A stretch of 64,000 nt of DNA from Erwinia sp. JUb26. GTDB taxonomy: Bacteria > Pseudomonadota > Gammaproteobacteria > Enterobacterales > Enterobacteriaceae. This document shows, in pieces, positions 21,480 to 33,056 of this stretch. Below the pieces are notes generated by a model. That model did not search any database, was not told the origin of the DNA, and saw only the letters and a program-made list of their open reading frames with translations. The stretch spans positions 1 to 64,000 of the forward strand of contig NZ_RJVB01000008.1 of NCBI RefSeq assembly GCF_003751505.1. Reading direction: 5' to 3'. The position numbers and the translations under genes were made by a program. Every line of letters begins with the position of its first letter. Positions within the stretch are counted from its first letter, which is position 1.

Positions 21480-22938
21480 ACTGCTGGTTAATATTACGCC
21501 GTCGGAAACCCGCGTTGCCTATATCGACGGCGGCATTTTGCAGGAAATTCATATCGAGCGCGAGGCACGCCGCGGCATCGTCGGGAATATTTATAAAGGT
21601 CGCGTCAGCCGGGTACTGCCTGGGATGCAGGCGGCGTTTGTTGATATCGGCCTGGAGAAAGCCGCCTTTCTGCACGCTTCCGACATCATGCCGCACACCG
21701 AATGCGTGGCGGGCGATGAGCAGAAAAACTTCTCGGTGCGGGATATTTCCGAGCTGGTTCGTCAGGGGCAGGATCTGATGGTACAGGTGGTGAAAGATCC
21801 GCTGGGCACCAAAGGCGCGCGTCTGACCACCGATATCACTTTGCCCTCGCGCTATTTGGTGTTTATGCCGGGTGCTTCCCACGTGGGCGTTTCACAGCGT
21901 ATTGACAGTGAAGCCGAGCGCGACCGCCTGAAAGCGGTGGTTTCCGGCTATTGCGATGAGCTGGGCGGTTACATTATTCGCACCGCTGCGGAAGGCGTGG
22001 GTGAAGAAGAACTGGCGTCCGATGCCGCGTTCCTGAAGCGCCTGTGGACCAAGGTCATTGAGCGTAAGAAGCGCAACCAAACCCGCTACCGTCTGTACGG
22101 TGAGGTCGCGCTTTCGCAACGCATTCTGCGTGATTTTGCCGGCGCGGCGCTGGATCGCATTCGTATCGACTCGCGCCAGACCTTCGAACACCTGGTGGAG
22201 TTCACCGGCGAATACATCCCGGAAATGACCGCTAAGCTGGAGCTGTACACCGGCAAGCAGCCGATTTTTGACCTGTTTGATGTCGAAAACGAAATCCAGC
22301 GCTCTTTAGACCGTAAGGTTGAATTGAAATCCGGCGGTTATCTGATCATCGATCAGACCGAAGCGATGACCACCATCGACATTAATACCGGTGCGTTTGT
22401 CGGCCATCGTAATCTTGAAGAGACTATCTTCAATACGAATATTGAGGCCACACAGGCCATTGCACGGCAGCTGCGGCTTCGTAATCTCGGCGGCATTATT
22501 ATTATCGACTTCATCGATATGAGTAATGAAGATCACCGCCGCCGGGTGCTGCACTCTCTGGAGCAGGCGCTGAGCAAAGATCGGGTGAAGACCGGGATTA
22601 ACGGTTTCTCACAGCTGGGCCTGGTGGAAATGACGCGTAAGCGCACTCGTGAAAGCATTGAGCACGTACTGTGCCAGGACTGTCCGGTATGTAAAGGGCG
22701 CGGCACGCTGAAAACGGTGGAAACCGTGTGTTACGAAATTATGCGTGAAATCGTTCGCGTACATCATGCTTACGACTCCGACCGCTTCCTCGTCTACGCT
22801 TCTCCGGCGGTCGGTGAGGCGCTGAAGAGCGATGAATCCCACGCGCTGGCAGAAGTTGAAATCTTTGTCGGCAAGCAGGTTAAAGTCCAGATTGAGCCGC
22901 TCTATACGCAGGAACAGTTTGACGTAGTGATGATGTAG
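21469..22938 (+). CDS. rng: ribonuclease G
   Basis: RNase G matures the 5' end of 16S rRNA and degrades some mRNAs. The 489-residue protein has an N-terminal S1-type RNA-binding domain (about residues 35-125, [24 protein letters not shown]) and the RNase E/G catalytic domain with catalytic acidic residues in TTIDINTG and IIIDFIDM. The zinc-link cysteines are in [11 protein letters not shown] (about residues 402-412). The long C-terminal scaffold of RNase E is absent, as expected for RNase G. Confidence 0.97.
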   Translation: MTAELLVNITPSETRVAYIDGGILQEIHIEREARRGIVGNIYKGRVSRVLPGMQAAFVDIGLEKAAFLHASDIMPHTECVAGDEQKNFSVRDISELVRQGQDLMVQVVKDPLGTKGARLTTDITLPSRYLVFMPGASHVGVSQRIDSEAERDRLKAVVSGYCDELGGYIIRTAAEGVGEEELASDAAFLKRLWTKVIERKKRNQTRYRLYGEVALSQRILRDFAGAALDRIRIDSRQTFEHLVEFTGEYIPEMTAKLELYTGKQPIFDLFDVENEIQRSLDRKVELKSGGYLIIDQTEAMTTIDINTGAFVGHRNLEETIFNTNIEATQAIARQLRLRNLGGIIIIDFIDMSNEDHRRRVLHSLEQALSKDRVKTGINGFSQLGLVEMTRKRTRESIEHVLCQDCPVCKGRGTLKTVETVCYEIMREIVRVHHAYDSDRFLVYASPAVGEALKSDESHALAEVEIFVGKQVKVQIEPLYTQEQFDVVMM

Positions 22939-22979
22939 AGTAAAAACTGTTACCCCCGGAACGAGACAAGGAGAGGCAT

Positions 22980-25900
22980 GTGAGGCAACTGCCGAGGATT
23001 TTGTTACTGACTGGCGCAACGTTAGTTGTGGTGATTGCGCTGCTGGTCAGTGGCTTACGCCTGGTGATGCCGCATATGAACACCTGGCGCGAGCCGATTC
23101 TGGAGCGTGTCTCGGCCGCAGCGGGCGGGAAAGTGACGGCCAGCTCGCTGGCTGGCAACTGGGAGTCTTTCGGCCCGCGCCTGGAAGTCAAAGACATTCA
23201 GGCGGCGCTGTCTGACGGTGGCAGCGTTAGCATTCAGCGCGTCACGCTGGCGCTGGATGTCTGGCAGTCTCTGCTGCATCTGCGCTGGCAGTTTCGCGAT
23301 CTGACCTTCTGGCAGCTTAATCTGGTGACCAACACGCCGCTCACCGGCGGCGGCGGTCAAACCAATCTGCAGGCTGATAATCTCAACAATCTGTTTCTGC
23401 GGCAGTTCGATCACTTCGATCTGCGCGACAGTGAAATCAGTTTCGTTACCCCTTCAGGCCAGCGCGCCAAACTGGCGATCCCCCAGCTCACCTGGCTTAA
23501 CGAAAGCAACCGCCACCGGGCCGAGGGGCTGGTCAGCCTCTCCAGCTTTACCGGCCAGCACGGCGTCGTGCAGGTTCGCCTCGATCTGAGCGACAGCAAC
23601 GGTTATCTGGATACCGGCCGCGTGTGGATGCAGGCCGACGATGTGGATGTGAAGCCGTGGCTGGGGCAGTGGATGCGCGACAATACCAGCCTTGAAAGTG
23701 CGAAATTCAGCCTTGCCGCATGGATGGAAGTGAAAAACGGTGAAATCTGGGGCGGCGATGTCTGGCTGAAGCGCGGCGGTGCGAAGTGGGAAGGTTATGA
23801 TAGGCCGCATCACCTGAGCGTGGATAATCTGACCGCGCATATCAGCCGCTTCAACCGGGGCTGGCTGCTTAACATCCCGCAAACGCGCTTTATCACCGAC
23901 GATAATCCGTGGCCGAAGGGCCAGCTGTCCATGCTCTGGCTGCCGCAAAGCAGCGAGCTGCCGGGGCCGGATAAGCAGGCGGAAATGCGCGTGCGCGCCA
24001 CGCATCTGGACCTGGGTTCGCTCGACCCGCTGGTTCCGCTGTTTGCCAAACTGTCGCCGGAACTGCTGGAAAACTGGCGTGCGCTGCAGCCGCGCGGCGA
24101 GATACAGTCGCTGGCCGCCGATGTCCCGCTAAACCAGCCCGAGCTGACACGTTTTCAGGCCCGCTGGCAAAACCTCAGCTGGCAGCAGTGGAAGCTGCTG
24201 CCGGGTATCGAGCATCTTAACGGCTCGCTTTCCGGCAGTGCGGCGGACGGGCAACTGGCGTTTGCTATTCAGCAGGCGACCGTGCCCTACGGCGATATGT
24301 TCCGCGCTCCGCTGGAGATCGGCCGGGCTTCCGGTGCGCTGAACTGGCAGCATAATGCCGACGGGCTGACGTTGTCCGGCGAGCAGCTTGACGTGCAGGC
24401 CCGATCGCTGTGGTCCCGCGGTGATTTCCATTATCAGCAGCAGAAAGGACAGGCCCCACGGCTGGACATCCTGGCCGGCATTAAGCTGACGGATGCCGCT
24501 GATGCCTGGCGCTACTTCCCCGAGCCGCTAATGGGCACGTCACTGACTCACTATCTCAGCGGTGCGCTGAAAGGGGGACAGGTGGATAACGCGACGCTGA
24601 TCTTTGCCGGCGACCCACACAAATTCCCGTTCAAGCACAACGAGGGCATGTTTGAAGTGGCGGTGCCGCTGCGGAAAGCTACCTACGAATTCGAACCCGG
24701 CTGGCCGCTGCTGGAAAACCTGGCGATCGATCTCGACTTCGTGAACAACGGTCTGTGGATGAAGGCCGAAGAGACTAAGTTGGGTGAGGTGCAGGGGCGC
24801 AACATCTCGGCGGTGATCCCTGATTATCTGGAAGAGAAGCTGCTAATCGACGGTGAAATCAGCGGCGGTGGCGAGCAGGTTCGCGACTATTTCAACGATT
24901 CGCCACTGAAGTCATCGCTGGGGGCGGCGCTGGATGAACTACAGGTCGGCGGAAATGTGAGTGGTAACTTACATATTGATATCCCGCTGGATGGCAAGCA
25001 GGTCCACGCTACGGGTGACGTTAACTTTAAAAACAATTCTCTGCATATTAAACCGCTGGAAACCACCTTCGAGCAGCTCTCCGGACGGCTCACCTATGAT
25101 AACGGCAATTTGAAAAGCGACCTGATGCACGCCCGCTGGTTCGGTCAGCCGCTGGCGGTCAGTTTTACTACTCAGGAAGGCGAGAAAGACTATCAGATTG
25201 GCGTGGATCTGCAGGCCGACTGGCAGCCTGGTGAGTTAACCGTGATTCCATCAGCGGCACGATCGCAGCTGGCGGGAAATCTGCCGTGGCAGGGTAAAGT
25301 TCACATCGAACTACCGCACGGCGGTGGTGCCAACTATCAGGTTGATATCGACAGCGACCTGAAAAATGTAAGCAGTCACTTACCTGCACCGCTGGATCTC
25401 AGTAAGCCCGCTAATACGCCGGTTAAACTGACGGCTAAAGGTAATCTTAACAGCTTCGATCTCAGCGGTTCGGTCGGCAGCAGCCATCGTTTTAACAGCC
25501 GCTGGCTGCTGGGCAAACAGCTGCGCATCGATCGCGGCATCTGGGAGAACGAGGCCAAACGCACGCCGCCGCTGCCTGATGCTCAGGGCATGGTGCTGAA
25601 TCTGCCGCCGCTGGACGGTAGCGCGTGGATGGGGCTTCTGGCCGGTGCCGGCTCGGAGAGCGGGAAAGCAGGAAGCAGCACCTTGCCGGGAGATATCCGC
25701 CTTCATACGCCCGCCCTGACGCTGGCGGGTCAGCGATGGCAGGATCTCAACCTCACGGTGAGCCAGGATGTTTCTGGCGATACAACGGTCGCCGCGAAAG
25801 GTAAAGAGGTGGATGGCTCGTTGATGATGAAGCGCTCCGGTCCCTGGATCGCGCAGCTCAAGTATCTCTATTACAACCCGCAGTGGCAGACCTCGGGCGG

Positions 25901-26774
25901 CGGAGCACCGCTGCCTGGCGATGCATCGAGCATCGACTTCAGCCGCTGGCCTGCGCTGAATCTTAACTGCGCCGAGTGCTGGTTGCGCGGGCAAAAATTT
26001 GGCCGCATGCAGGCATCGCTGACTCCGGCAGGCGATACGCTGAAGCTGGATAATGGGCTGATCGACAGCGGTAATGCGCGCCTGACGGTTAACGGTGAAT
26101 GGGTAAACCGCCCGGACACCCAGCGCACCTCATTGAAAGGCGTACTGAGCGGCAAAAAAATCAACGAGGCGACCAACTGGTTTGGCATCAGCAGCCCGCT
26201 GCGCGATGCGCCGTTCAACTTCGACTACGATCTGCACTGGCGTTCTGCACCGTGGCAGCCTTCGGAAGAAACGCTGAGCGGCGTGCTGAAGTCGCACCTC
26301 GGCGCGGGGCAGATCACCGACGTCTCCACCGGGCGTGCCGGTCAGCTGCTGCGCCTGGTCAGCTTCGATGCGCTGATCCGCAAGCTGCGCTTCGATTTCA
26401 GCGACACCTTTGGCCAGGGCTTCTGGTTTGATTCGATCAACGGCACCGCGTGGATAGAAAATGGCGTGATGCACACGGATAACCTGCTGGTGGATGGCCT
26501 GGAAGCGGACATCGCCATGAAGGGCAAAATGGATCTGGTAAAACGCCAGATTGATATGGAAGCGGTGGTGGCGCCGGAAATATCGACAACGGTCGGCGTG
26601 GGCGTCGCGTTTGTGGTGAACCCGGTGGTCGGTGCGGCCGTATTTGCCGCCAGCAAGGTGCTGGGGCCACTGTGGAATAAAATTTCCGTACTGCGTTATC
26701 ACATTAGTGGGCCGATTGATAAGCCTGAAATCAATGAGGTCCTGCGCAAGCCGCGAGAAAACGACGATAAGTGA
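22980..26774 (+). CDS. yhdP: AsmA-family intermembrane phospholipid transport protein YhdP
   Basis: YhdP is a very long inner-membrane-anchored protein that spans the periplasm and moves phospholipids towards the outer membrane, with TamB and YdbH. The 1264-residue protein starts with GTG after an AAGGAGAG site. Residues 7-29 form the only membrane segment; the rest is predicted beta-rich groove with repeated short strands. The segment WQSLLHLRWQFRDLTFWQLN and the C-terminal stretch IDMEAVVAPEISTTVGVG are family marks. E. coli YhdP is 1266 residues. Confidence 0.95.
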   Translation: MRQLPRILLLTGATLVVVIALLVSGLRLVMPHMNTWREPILERVSAAAGGKVTASSLAGNWESFGPRLEVKDIQAALSDGGSVSIQRVTLALDVWQSLLHLRWQFRDLTFWQLNLVTNTPLTGGGGQTNLQADNLNNLFLRQFDHFDLRDSEISFVTPSGQRAKLAIPQLTWLNESNRHRAEGLVSLSSFTGQHGVVQVRLDLSDSNGYLDTGRVWMQADDVDVKPWLGQWMRDNTSLESAKFSLAAWMEVKNGEIWGGDVWLKRGGAKWEGYDRPHHLSVDNLTAHISRFNRGWLLNIPQTRFITDDNPWPKGQLSMLWLPQSSELPGPDKQAEMRVRATHLDLGSLDPLVPLFAKLSPELLENWRALQPRGEIQSLAADVPLNQPELTRFQARWQNLSWQQWKLLPGIEHLNGSLSGSAADGQLAFAIQQATVPYGDMFRAPLEIGRASGALNWQHNADGLTLSGEQLDVQARSLWSRGDFHYQQQKGQAPRLDILAGIKLTDAADAWRYFPEPLMGTSLTHYLSGALKGGQVDNATLIFAGDPHKFPFKHNEGMFEVAVPLRKATYEFEPGWPLLENLAIDLDFVNNGLWMKAEETKLGEVQGRNISAVIPDYLEEKLLIDGEISGGGEQVRDYFNDSPLKSSLGAALDELQVGGNVSGNLHIDIPLDGKQVHATGDVNFKNNSLHIKPLETTFEQLSGRLTYDNGNLKSDLMHARWFGQPLAVSFTTQEGEKDYQIGVDLQADWQPGELTVIPSAARSQLAGNLPWQGKVHIELPHGGGANYQVDIDSDLKNVSSHLPAPLDLSKPANTPVKLTAKGNLNSFDLSGSVGSSHRFNSRWLLGKQLRIDRGIWENEAKRTPPLPDAQGMVLNLPPLDGSAWMGLLAGAGSESGKAGSSTLPGDIRLHTPALTLAGQRWQDLNLTVSQDVSGDTTVAAKGKEVDGSLMMKRSGPWIAQLKYLYYNPQWQTSGGGAPLPGDASSIDFSRWPALNLNCAECWLRGQKFGRMQASLTPAGDTLKLDNGLIDSGNARLTVNGEWVNRPDTQRTSLKGVLSGKKINEATNWFGISSPLRDAPFNFDYDLHWRSAPWQPSEETLSGVLKSHLGAGQITDVSTGRAGQLLRLVSFDALIRKLRFDFSDTFGQGFWFDSINGTAWIENGVMHTDNLLVDGLEADIAMKGKMDLVKRQIDMEAVVAPEISTTVGVGVAFVVNPVVGAAVFAASKVLGPLWNKISVLRYHISGPIDKPEINEVLRKPRENDDK

Positions 26775-26876
26775 ATTTGACGTGGCCAGGTAATTGCCTC
26801 ACGCTGTAAGTATAGCGAACCTAAATGAATATTGAGGGCCAGCCGCAGCTGGCTCATCCATACTGAGTGAGAATTC

Positions 26877-28322
26877 ATGAGTCTGAATCTGGTGAGTGAG
26901 CAGCTACTGGCTGCCAATAACATTAGTCATAACGATCTGTTTGCCATTCTCGGCCAGCTCTCCGAGCGTAAGCTGGATTATGCCGACCTCTATTTCCAGT
27001 CCAGCTATCATGAATCCTGGGTGCTGGAAGACCGCATCATCAAAGATGGTTCCTACAATATCGATCAGGGCGTGGGCGTGCGCGCGGTCAGCGGTGAGAA
27101 AACCGGCTTTGCCTACGCCGATCAGATCACCCTCAATGCGCTGCATCAGAGCGCTACAGCGGCCAGGAGCATCGTACGCGAGCAGGGCAACGGACAGTCG
27201 CACACTCTGGGCGCGGTGCTGCATCGTCCGCTGTATCCGGCGCTCGATCCGCTGCAAAGCCTGACCCGTGAAGAAAAAATTGCCCTGCTGCACCGCGTAG
27301 ACAGCGCTGCCCGTGCCGCCGATAAGCGCGTGCAGGAGGTTTCTGCCAGCCTGACCGGCATCTATGAGCTGGTGCTGGTGGCGGCCACCGACGGTACGCT
27401 GGCGGCAGATGTGCGTCCGCTGGTTCGTCTGTCCGTAAGCGTACAGGTTGAGGATAACGGCAAGCGCGAGCGCGGCTCCAGCGGCGGCGGCGGTCGTTAC
27501 GGCTATGAGTTCTTCCTGGCCAATGAAGATGGCGAAGTGCGTGCCGATGCCTGGGCGCGTGAAGCGGTGCGTATGGCACTGGTTAACCTGAACGCCGTGG
27601 CGGCTCCGGCGGGTTCGGTGCCGGTGGTTCTGGGCGCGGGCTGGCCAGGTGTGCTGCTGCATGAGGCGGTCGGCCACGGTCTGGAAGGTGACTTCAACCG
27701 TCGTGGCACCTCGGTATTCAGCGGCCAAATGGGCGAACTGGTGGCTTCTGAACTCTGTACCGTGGTCGATGACGGTACCATTGAAGGGCTGCGTGGTTCA
27801 CTGGCCGTGGATGATGAAGGCGTGCCTGGCCAGTACAACGTGCTGATTGAAAACGGTATTCTTAAAGGTTACATGCAGGATAAGCTTAACGCGCGCCTGA
27901 TGGGCGTTAAGCCAACCGGCAACGGTCGCCGCGAGTCCTATGCGCACCTGCCGATGCCGCGCATGACCAACACCTATATGCTGGCTGGTAAATCTACCCC
28001 GTCAGACATTATTGCCAGCGTGGAATATGGTCTGTACGCGCCGAACTTCGGCGGCGGTCAGGTTGATATCACCTCCGGTAAGTTCGTCTTCTCAACTTCG
28101 GAAGCCTATCTGATCGAGAACGGCAAAGTGACTAAGCCGGTGAAGGGGGCAACTTTGATCGGCTCAGGTATCGAGGCGATGCAGCAGATTTCGATGGTCG
28201 GCAACGATCTGGCGCTGGATAAAGGCGTCGGCGTATGCGGTAAAGAAGGGCAGAGCCTGCCTGTTGGCGTCGGTCAGCCAACGCTGAAGCTGGATAAACT
28301 GACGGTAGGCGGCACGGCGTAA
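26877..28322 (+). CDS. tldD: metalloprotease TldD
   Basis: TldD with TldE (PmbA) forms a heterodimeric zinc protease that processes unfolded peptides such as microcin B17 and the CcdA antitoxin. The 481-residue protein carries the zinc motif HEAVGH (residues 262-267). TldE, which lacks the motif, is not in this window. The 102-base gap after yhdP allows its own promoter. Confidence 0.97.
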   Translation: MSLNLVSEQLLAANNISHNDLFAILGQLSERKLDYADLYFQSSYHESWVLEDRIIKDGSYNIDQGVGVRAVSGEKTGFAYADQITLNALHQSATAARSIVREQGNGQSHTLGAVLHRPLYPALDPLQSLTREEKIALLHRVDSAARAADKRVQEVSASLTGIYELVLVAATDGTLAADVRPLVRLSVSVQVEDNGKRERGSSGGGGRYGYEFFLANEDGEVRADAWAREAVRMALVNLNAVAAPAGSVPVVLGAGWPGVLLHEAVGHGLEGDFNRRGTSVFSGQMGELVASELCTVVDDGTIEGLRGSLAVDDEGVPGQYNVLIENGILKGYMQDKLNARLMGVKPTGNGRRESYAHLPMPRMTNTYMLAGKSTPSDIIASVEYGLYAPNFGGGQVDITSGKFVFSTSEAYLIENGKVTKPVKGATLIGSGIEAMQQISMVGNDLALDKGVGVCGKEGQSLPVGVGQPTLKLDKLTVGGTA

Positions 28323-28360
28323 CGCGCGGCCGGGTATTCCTTCGCAGTATCTGTTTTATC

Positions 28361-28394
28361 TCGGGCGATCGCACAGGCGGCCGCCCGATGTTTT
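28361..28394. terminator. shared hairpin between tldD and aaeR
   Basis: TCGGGC / GCCCGA arms enclose a GC-rich loop. TGTTTT follows on the plus strand, and GATAAAAC on the minus strand. It sits in the 81-base gap between convergent tldD and aaeR, so it may end the tldD transcript. Confidence 0.45.
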
Positions 28395-28403
28395 ATCTCC
28401 ACG

Positions 28404-29321
28404 CTAAACCTTGCGAAATTCCCGGTAGATCTCATCCACCTTATCGAAGTAGCTGATAAGGTAGTTAATGCACACCTGAACCTTAAGCGGCAGCTTGTCT
28501 TTTTGCGTATACAACGCATAGACCGGGCGTGGCATGGAGTGGTACTGGGTAAACAGGATCTCCACCTCACCCGCGTTGATCTCTTCAATCACCCACATCA
28601 GCGGCACATAGGCGATACCGGTTCCGGCCTTCAGCCAGCGGATTAACGTCTGGGCATCATTGGTGGCAAAACGCCCCTGCGGCGATAAGCGTACAGACTT
28701 GCCTTCCGGTGAGGTCAGCTCAAAGTCGTTGTCCGTGCGCACGCTGTACTCAAGCCATGAAAAGTTGCTGATATCGGCGGGATTTTCCGGCGTGCCGTGC
28801 TGCGCCAGATAGCTTTTTGCCGCGCAGACCACCATCGGCATCGATCCCAGACGTCTGGAGAACAGCCCGGAATCCTGCAGCGTCCCCACGCGCAGAACCA
28901 GATCCAGGCCATCGGCAATCAGATCGGGGGCCGGAATGCCGGTGACCAGATTAATCGTCAGACCGGGATATTCCTTGAGCATCTCGACCGTCATCGGGGC
29001 CAGCAGGTTTTGCGACATGGTGGAAGAACTGCCGATGCGCAGGGTGCCAATCGGCGTATTGTTAAATGCCCACAGCTGTTCATGTACCTGCTGAACTTCA
29101 GACAGCATTCTCCGACAGCCCTGAAAATAGATCTTTCCCGCCTCGGTCAGCCCGATGCTGCGCGTACTCCGGTTGAGCAATTTGACCTGCAGCTCATCTT
29201 CCAGCCGGGCCACTATCTGGCTAACTGCCGAGACGCTGAGCTGGAGTTGCTGTGCCGCGGCGGTGAACGAGCCGAGTTCAACCACTTTGGCGAAAACGGA
29301 CATGCCTTTCAGTCTTTCCAT
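28404..29321 (-). CDS. aaeR: LysR-type regulator AaeR
   Basis: AaeR activates the aromatic carboxylic acid efflux genes aaeXAB when compounds such as p-hydroxybenzoate are present. The 305-residue protein has the N-terminal winged helix (residues 1-60, with FTAAAQQLQLSVSAVSQIVARLE) and the LysR effector domain (about 90-295). It lies directly upstream of and divergent from aaeXAB, the classical LysR layout. Length is close to E. coli AaeR (309). Confidence 0.94.
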   Translation of the reverse strand: MERLKGMSVFAKVVELGSFTAAAQQLQLSVSAVSQIVARLEDELQVKLLNRSTRSIGLTEAGKIYFQGCRRMLSEVQQVHEQLWAFNNTPIGTLRIGSSSTMSQNLLAPMTVEMLKEYPGLTINLVTGIPAPDLIADGLDLVLRVGTLQDSGLFSRRLGSMPMVVCAAKSYLAQHGTPENPADISNFSWLEYSVRTDNDFELTSPEGKSVRLSPQGRFATNDAQTLIRWLKAGTGIAYVPLMWVIEEINAGEVEILFTQYHSMPRPVYALYTQKDKLPLKVQVCINYLISYFDKVDEIYREFRKV

Positions 29322-29336
29322 TATTAACCCTAGCTT

Positions 29337-29358
29337 AAAAGTGATTTAGATCACATTT
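29337..29358. promoter_or_regulatory. CRP-binding site in the aaeR-aaeX gap
   Basis: The 22 bases have half-sites AAAAGTGAT and ATCACATTT around TTAG and differ from the CRP consensus at two positions. The site begins 16 bases upstream of the aaeR start and is about 230 bases from aaeX. It overlaps the likely aaeR promoter, so CRP could repress aaeR. Confidence 0.6.
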
Positions 29359-29586
29359 GGTAGATAACTTATAGTCATGCGCGTTACTATAGCAGCGCCG
29401 GACTAACGTTCTGAAGTCCTACTCCTATTTTAAAGCTCACTTTATAAGCTACTATTTTGTGAGTATCGGTTGTGATCCGGGCCCAGCTCCGTGGCCATCA
29501 TCAGCCTGAACTTTAAACTGCCCTGAAACAGGTGGGAGAACGTTATGCGTCTTCAGATTCCGGTATGGTTTTTACAAGGATAAGAG

Positions 29587-29790
29587 ATGAGTGTGCTACC
29601 TGTTATCGTGGTTTTCGGGCTTTCCTTTCCGCCCATTTTTTTTGAAATTGTCGTGTCACTGATGTTGTTCTGGCTGGTTCGCCGCCTGCTGATGCCGACC
29701 GGACTGTATGACAGTGTCTGGCACCCGGCGCTGTTTAATACAGCTCTGTACTGCTGTCTGTTCTACCTTGTATCCCGCTTGTTCGTCTGA
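29587..29790 (+). CDS. aaeX: AaeX small membrane protein
   Basis: This 67-residue protein has two hydrophobic segments (residues 4-35 and 46-66). It is the DUF1656 protein that comes first in the aaeXAB operon and is nearly identical in pattern to E. coli AaeX ([31 protein letters not shown]). An AAGGA site lies just upstream. Its own role in efflux is unclear. Confidence 0.96.
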   Translation: MSVLPVIVVFGLSFPPIFFEIVVSLMLFWLVRRLLMPTGLYDSVWHPALFNTALYCCLFYLVSRLFV

Positions 29791-29797
29791 GGTCATC

Positions 29798-30730
29798 GTG
29801 AAAGCACTAATAAAAAAAATTTCCCGTTTCGCCATTACCCTGATTTTGGTGGCGATCGCGGTTGTTCTGATTTTCCGCGTTTGGGTGTTTTATACCGAAT
29901 CCCCGTGGACCCGCGATGCTAAGTTTACCGCCGATGTGGTCGCCATTGCGCCCGATGTGAGTGGGTTGATCACCGATGTGCGCGTGCGTGATAACCAGCT
30001 GGTCGTGAAGGGCCAGGTGCTGTTTGTCATCGACCAGCCGCGTTACCAGAAAGCGCTGGAAGAGGCGAATGCCGACGTTGCCTACTATCAGGCCATTCTC
30101 GGCGAAAAGCGCCGCGAAGCGTCGCGCCGCAATCAGTTAGGGGTTTCCGCAATGTCGCGGGAAGCGATCGATCAGGCCAACAATGATTTCCAGACCACCG
30201 AACACCAACTGGCGAAATCGATCGCTACGCGCGATCTGGCGCAGCTGGATCTTGAGCGTACCGTAGTGAAGGCACCGTCAGCCGGATGGATCACCAACCT
30301 GAACGTTTACGGCGGTGAGTTTATTACCCGTGGTTCGACGTCGGTGGCGCTGGTTAAACAGAATTCGTTTTATGTGCTCGCCTATCTGGAAGAAACCAAA
30401 CTCGACGGCATCCGCCCTGGCTATCGCGTTGAAATCACGCCGCTCGGCAGCAACCAGGTCATTCTGGGATCCGTTGACAGCGTGGCCGCAGGGGTGACCA
30501 ACAGCAGCAGCACCGTCGACAGTAAAGGTATGGCAACCGTCGATTCGAATCTGGAGTGGGTGCGTCTGGCGCAGCGCGTGCCGGTCCGTATTCGTCTGGA
30601 TAAGCAGCCGGGGAATCTCTTCCCGTCAGGTACCACGGCGACGGTGGTGGTGACCGGTGAGCAGGATCGCCAGGCAAAAGACGTTTCACCGCTGATGAAA
30701 CTGCTGCATCGCCTGCGCGAGTTTGGCTAA
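29798..30730 (+). CDS. aaeA: aromatic carboxylic acid efflux pump membrane fusion protein AaeA
   Basis: AaeA is the periplasmic adaptor of the p-hydroxybenzoate efflux pump. The 310-residue protein starts with GTG at [10 protein letters not shown], seven bases after aaeX; a longer frame from 29708 overlaps aaeX. It has an N-terminal membrane anchor (about residues 11-29), a lipoyl-type segment ([15 protein letters not shown]), a helical hairpin (about 85-150) and a beta-barrel part ([16 protein letters not shown]). It is translated together with aaeB. Confidence 0.96.
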   Translation: MKALIKKISRFAITLILVAIAVVLIFRVWVFYTESPWTRDAKFTADVVAIAPDVSGLITDVRVRDNQLVVKGQVLFVIDQPRYQKALEEANADVAYYQAILGEKRREASRRNQLGVSAMSREAIDQANNDFQTTEHQLAKSIATRDLAQLDLERTVVKAPSAGWITNLNVYGGEFITRGSTSVALVKQNSFYVLAYLEETKLDGIRPGYRVEITPLGSNQVILGSVDSVAAGVTNSSSTVDSKGMATVDSNLEWVRLAQRVPVRIRLDKQPGNLFPSGTTATVVVTGEQDRQAKDVSPLMKLLHRLREFG

Positions 30731-30740
30731 GGTGGCGTAA

Positions 30741-32702
30741 ATGATGCAGTGGTATCGTCTGCGATTCCCTATCAAGCTGACCTTTGCCATCATTCTGGCG
30801 CTGTTTGTTGGCTTTGAATTCAACCTTGAAACCCCGCGCTGGTCGGTGATGACCGCTGCGATTGTCGCTGGCGGTACGGCCTTTGCCGCCGGGGGCGATC
30901 CCTTCTCCGGGGCGCTACGCTATCGCGGCATGCTGCGTATTGTCGGTACGTTTATCGGCTGTATAGCGGCATTGACCATCATGATCGCCACTATCCGTGC
31001 ACCGCTGTTGATGCTGCTGCTGTGCTGCCTGTGGGCCGGCGTGTGCGTGTGGCTCTCTTCGCTCATCAAGCTGGAAAACTCCTACGCACTAGGCCTGGCG
31101 GGCTATACCGCATTGATTATCGTCGTCAGCGTGGATTCAAGCGGTTCGCTGCTGTTGGCACCGCAGTTTGCCGTAGAGCGCTGTAGTGAAATCATCATCG
31201 GGATCGTCTGCGCCATTCTGGCCGATATGCTGTTTTCACCGCGATCCATCAAGCAGGATATTGACCGCGAGGCCGATGCGCTGTTGATGGAGCATTACCG
31301 ACTGATGCAGCTGTGCGTCGCCCATGCCGACAAGGATGAAGTGGATAAAACCTGGGCCGGTCTGGTGCGTCGCACTACGGCGCTGAAGGGCATGCGTTCG
31401 CTGCTGATGATGGAGTCGGGTGGATGGCCGAAGGTCGAGCGCCGTATGGCGGTCATGAACACGCTTTCGTTGACGCTGATCACCCAGGCTTGCGAAACGT
31501 TCCTGATCCAAAATTCCCGCCAGAGCTATGTGCCGCCTCAGTTTGTGATGCTGTTTGAAAAGCCGGTTGAAAGTACGGCGGATATCCACAAGCGGATGAA
31601 AATCATGCGGCGAATTATTACCGTCAGCGGTAGCAAAAATACGCCGGCGACCATCCGCAGCTGGGTGGGGGCAGCCAGTCGCTATTTGCTGCTGCTAAAA
31701 GGGATACACACCAACAGCAGCATCAGTCGGATCGAAGAAGAGGTGCTGAATGCCGAGCCGGAGGTCAGGATGCGGTCGGCAGAATCCCGGCATGCAATTA
31801 TCAACGGTGTTCGTACCTTCGTCGCGACGGCCGTGGGCTCCGTATTCTGGCTGTGGACCGGCTGGGCCTCGGGCAGTGGGGCGATGATTATGCTGGCGGT
31901 GATCACCGCCCTGGCAATGCGCATGCCTAACCCGCTGATGATGGCCAAGGATTTCCTTTACGGAATGCTGTTCGCTCTGCCGCTGGGCGCACTCTATTAC
32001 ATGGTGATCATGCCGGCTACCCAGCAGAGTATGCTGCTGCTGTGCATCGCTCTCGGCGTGATGGCGTTTGTGGCCGGTATCTTTATTCAGCGGCGTCAGA
32101 TCGGTACGCTGGGCGCGCTGGTGGGGACGATTAATATTCTGACGCTGGATAATCCAATGACTTTCGACGTCAGCACCTTCCTTGATGGTGCGTTGGGGCA
32201 GGCTATCGGCTGTTTTGTCGCGCTGCTGGTGATCCTGCTTATTCGCGACAGCTCCAAGGCGCGCGTGGGCCGGACGTTGCTCAATCGCTTTATGTATGCG
32301 GCGGTTTCAGCGATGACGACCAACACGGCAAGGCGGCGGGAAAACCATCTTCCCGCGCTTTATCAGCAGCTGTTTATGCTGCTGAATATCTTCCCGGGCG
32401 ATATTGATAAATTCCGCCTGGCGCTGACGCTAATTATTGGTCACCAGAGGCTGCGCGATGCGGAGATCCCGATTAACGACGATCTGTCGGCTTTCCACAA
32501 GCAGCTGCGCCATACCGCCGATCGAGTGATTTCAGCGGGTAGCGATGCGAAGCGGCGCCACTATTTCACCCGTCTGCTGTCCGAATTTGATATTTACCAG
32601 CAAAAGCTGGCGCTGTATGAGGCACCGGTTAGCGTCACCGAGCCGGTGGCACGGCTGGCGCAGATGTTGAAAAAATACCAGAATACCCTGATTCAGATTT
32701 GA
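30741..32702 (+). CDS. aaeB: aromatic carboxylic acid efflux pump inner-membrane protein AaeB
   Basis: AaeB is the transporter of the AaeAB pump, which exports p-hydroxybenzoate and related aromatic acids as a safety valve. The 653-residue protein has two blocks of about five to six membrane segments (about residues 15-165 and 365-500), each followed by a cytosolic region, typical of the aromatic acid exporter (FUSC) family. The C-terminal motif [17 protein letters not shown] is conserved. It lies 10 bases after aaeA. Confidence 0.96.
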   Translation: MMQWYRLRFPIKLTFAIILALFVGFEFNLETPRWSVMTAAIVAGGTAFAAGGDPFSGALRYRGMLRIVGTFIGCIAALTIMIATIRAPLLMLLLCCLWAGVCVWLSSLIKLENSYALGLAGYTALIIVVSVDSSGSLLLAPQFAVERCSEIIIGIVCAILADMLFSPRSIKQDIDREADALLMEHYRLMQLCVAHADKDEVDKTWAGLVRRTTALKGMRSLLMMESGGWPKVERRMAVMNTLSLTLITQACETFLIQNSRQSYVPPQFVMLFEKPVESTADIHKRMKIMRRIITVSGSKNTPATIRSWVGAASRYLLLLKGIHTNSSISRIEEEVLNAEPEVRMRSAESRHAIINGVRTFVATAVGSVFWLWTGWASGSGAMIMLAVITALAMRMPNPLMMAKDFLYGMLFALPLGALYYMVIMPATQQSMLLLCIALGVMAFVAGIFIQRRQIGTLGALVGTINILTLDNPMTFDVSTFLDGALGQAIGCFVALLVILLIRDSSKARVGRTLLNRFMYAAVSAMTTNTARRRENHLPALYQQLFMLLNIFPGDIDKFRLALTLIIGHQRLRDAEIPINDDLSAFHKQLRHTADRVISAGSDAKRRHYFTRLLSEFDIYQQKLALYEAPVSVTEPVARLAQMLKKYQNTLIQI

Positions 32703-33056
32703 TCCTGCCGCCGGTAGTGCAGGCTACCGGCATCTCCCCGCACTTTTCCGCCTGATGATGTCATTCCGTCACAAAACCGCATGGTTTTGCCATCTATACT
32801 TGTTGATATAACCGCAATCGAACCGGGACAAGCCATAAACGATCTCATCTTTAAGGAAAAGGGGCTTGTACAGACGGGACACCTTGCTGCGGAAAATTGA
32901 TGTAAACCTGCGTGTTGGGAATGCCATCTGGCACTTTCCGTGGGCCTGAAGCGTTGTATATGTGAAGTAAAAGGTCGATTCCTGACCTGCATATTGTTGG
33001 ACTGTAACCCGGCGGGCGGCATGTCGTCCGGCAGTTTTTTCAGCGGAGCAGCCTTA
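32703..33056. other. intergenic region between aaeB and yhcO
   Basis: These 354 bases hold no supported gene. A perfect eight-base-pair hairpin GCCGGTAG / CTACCGGC (32710-32731) follows the aaeB stop but lacks a T run. A second short stem, TGCCA / TGGCA flanked by GGAA and TTCC, lies at about 32919-32939. A frame that would extend yhcO upstream to 32940 has no family match. Confidence 0.55.
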
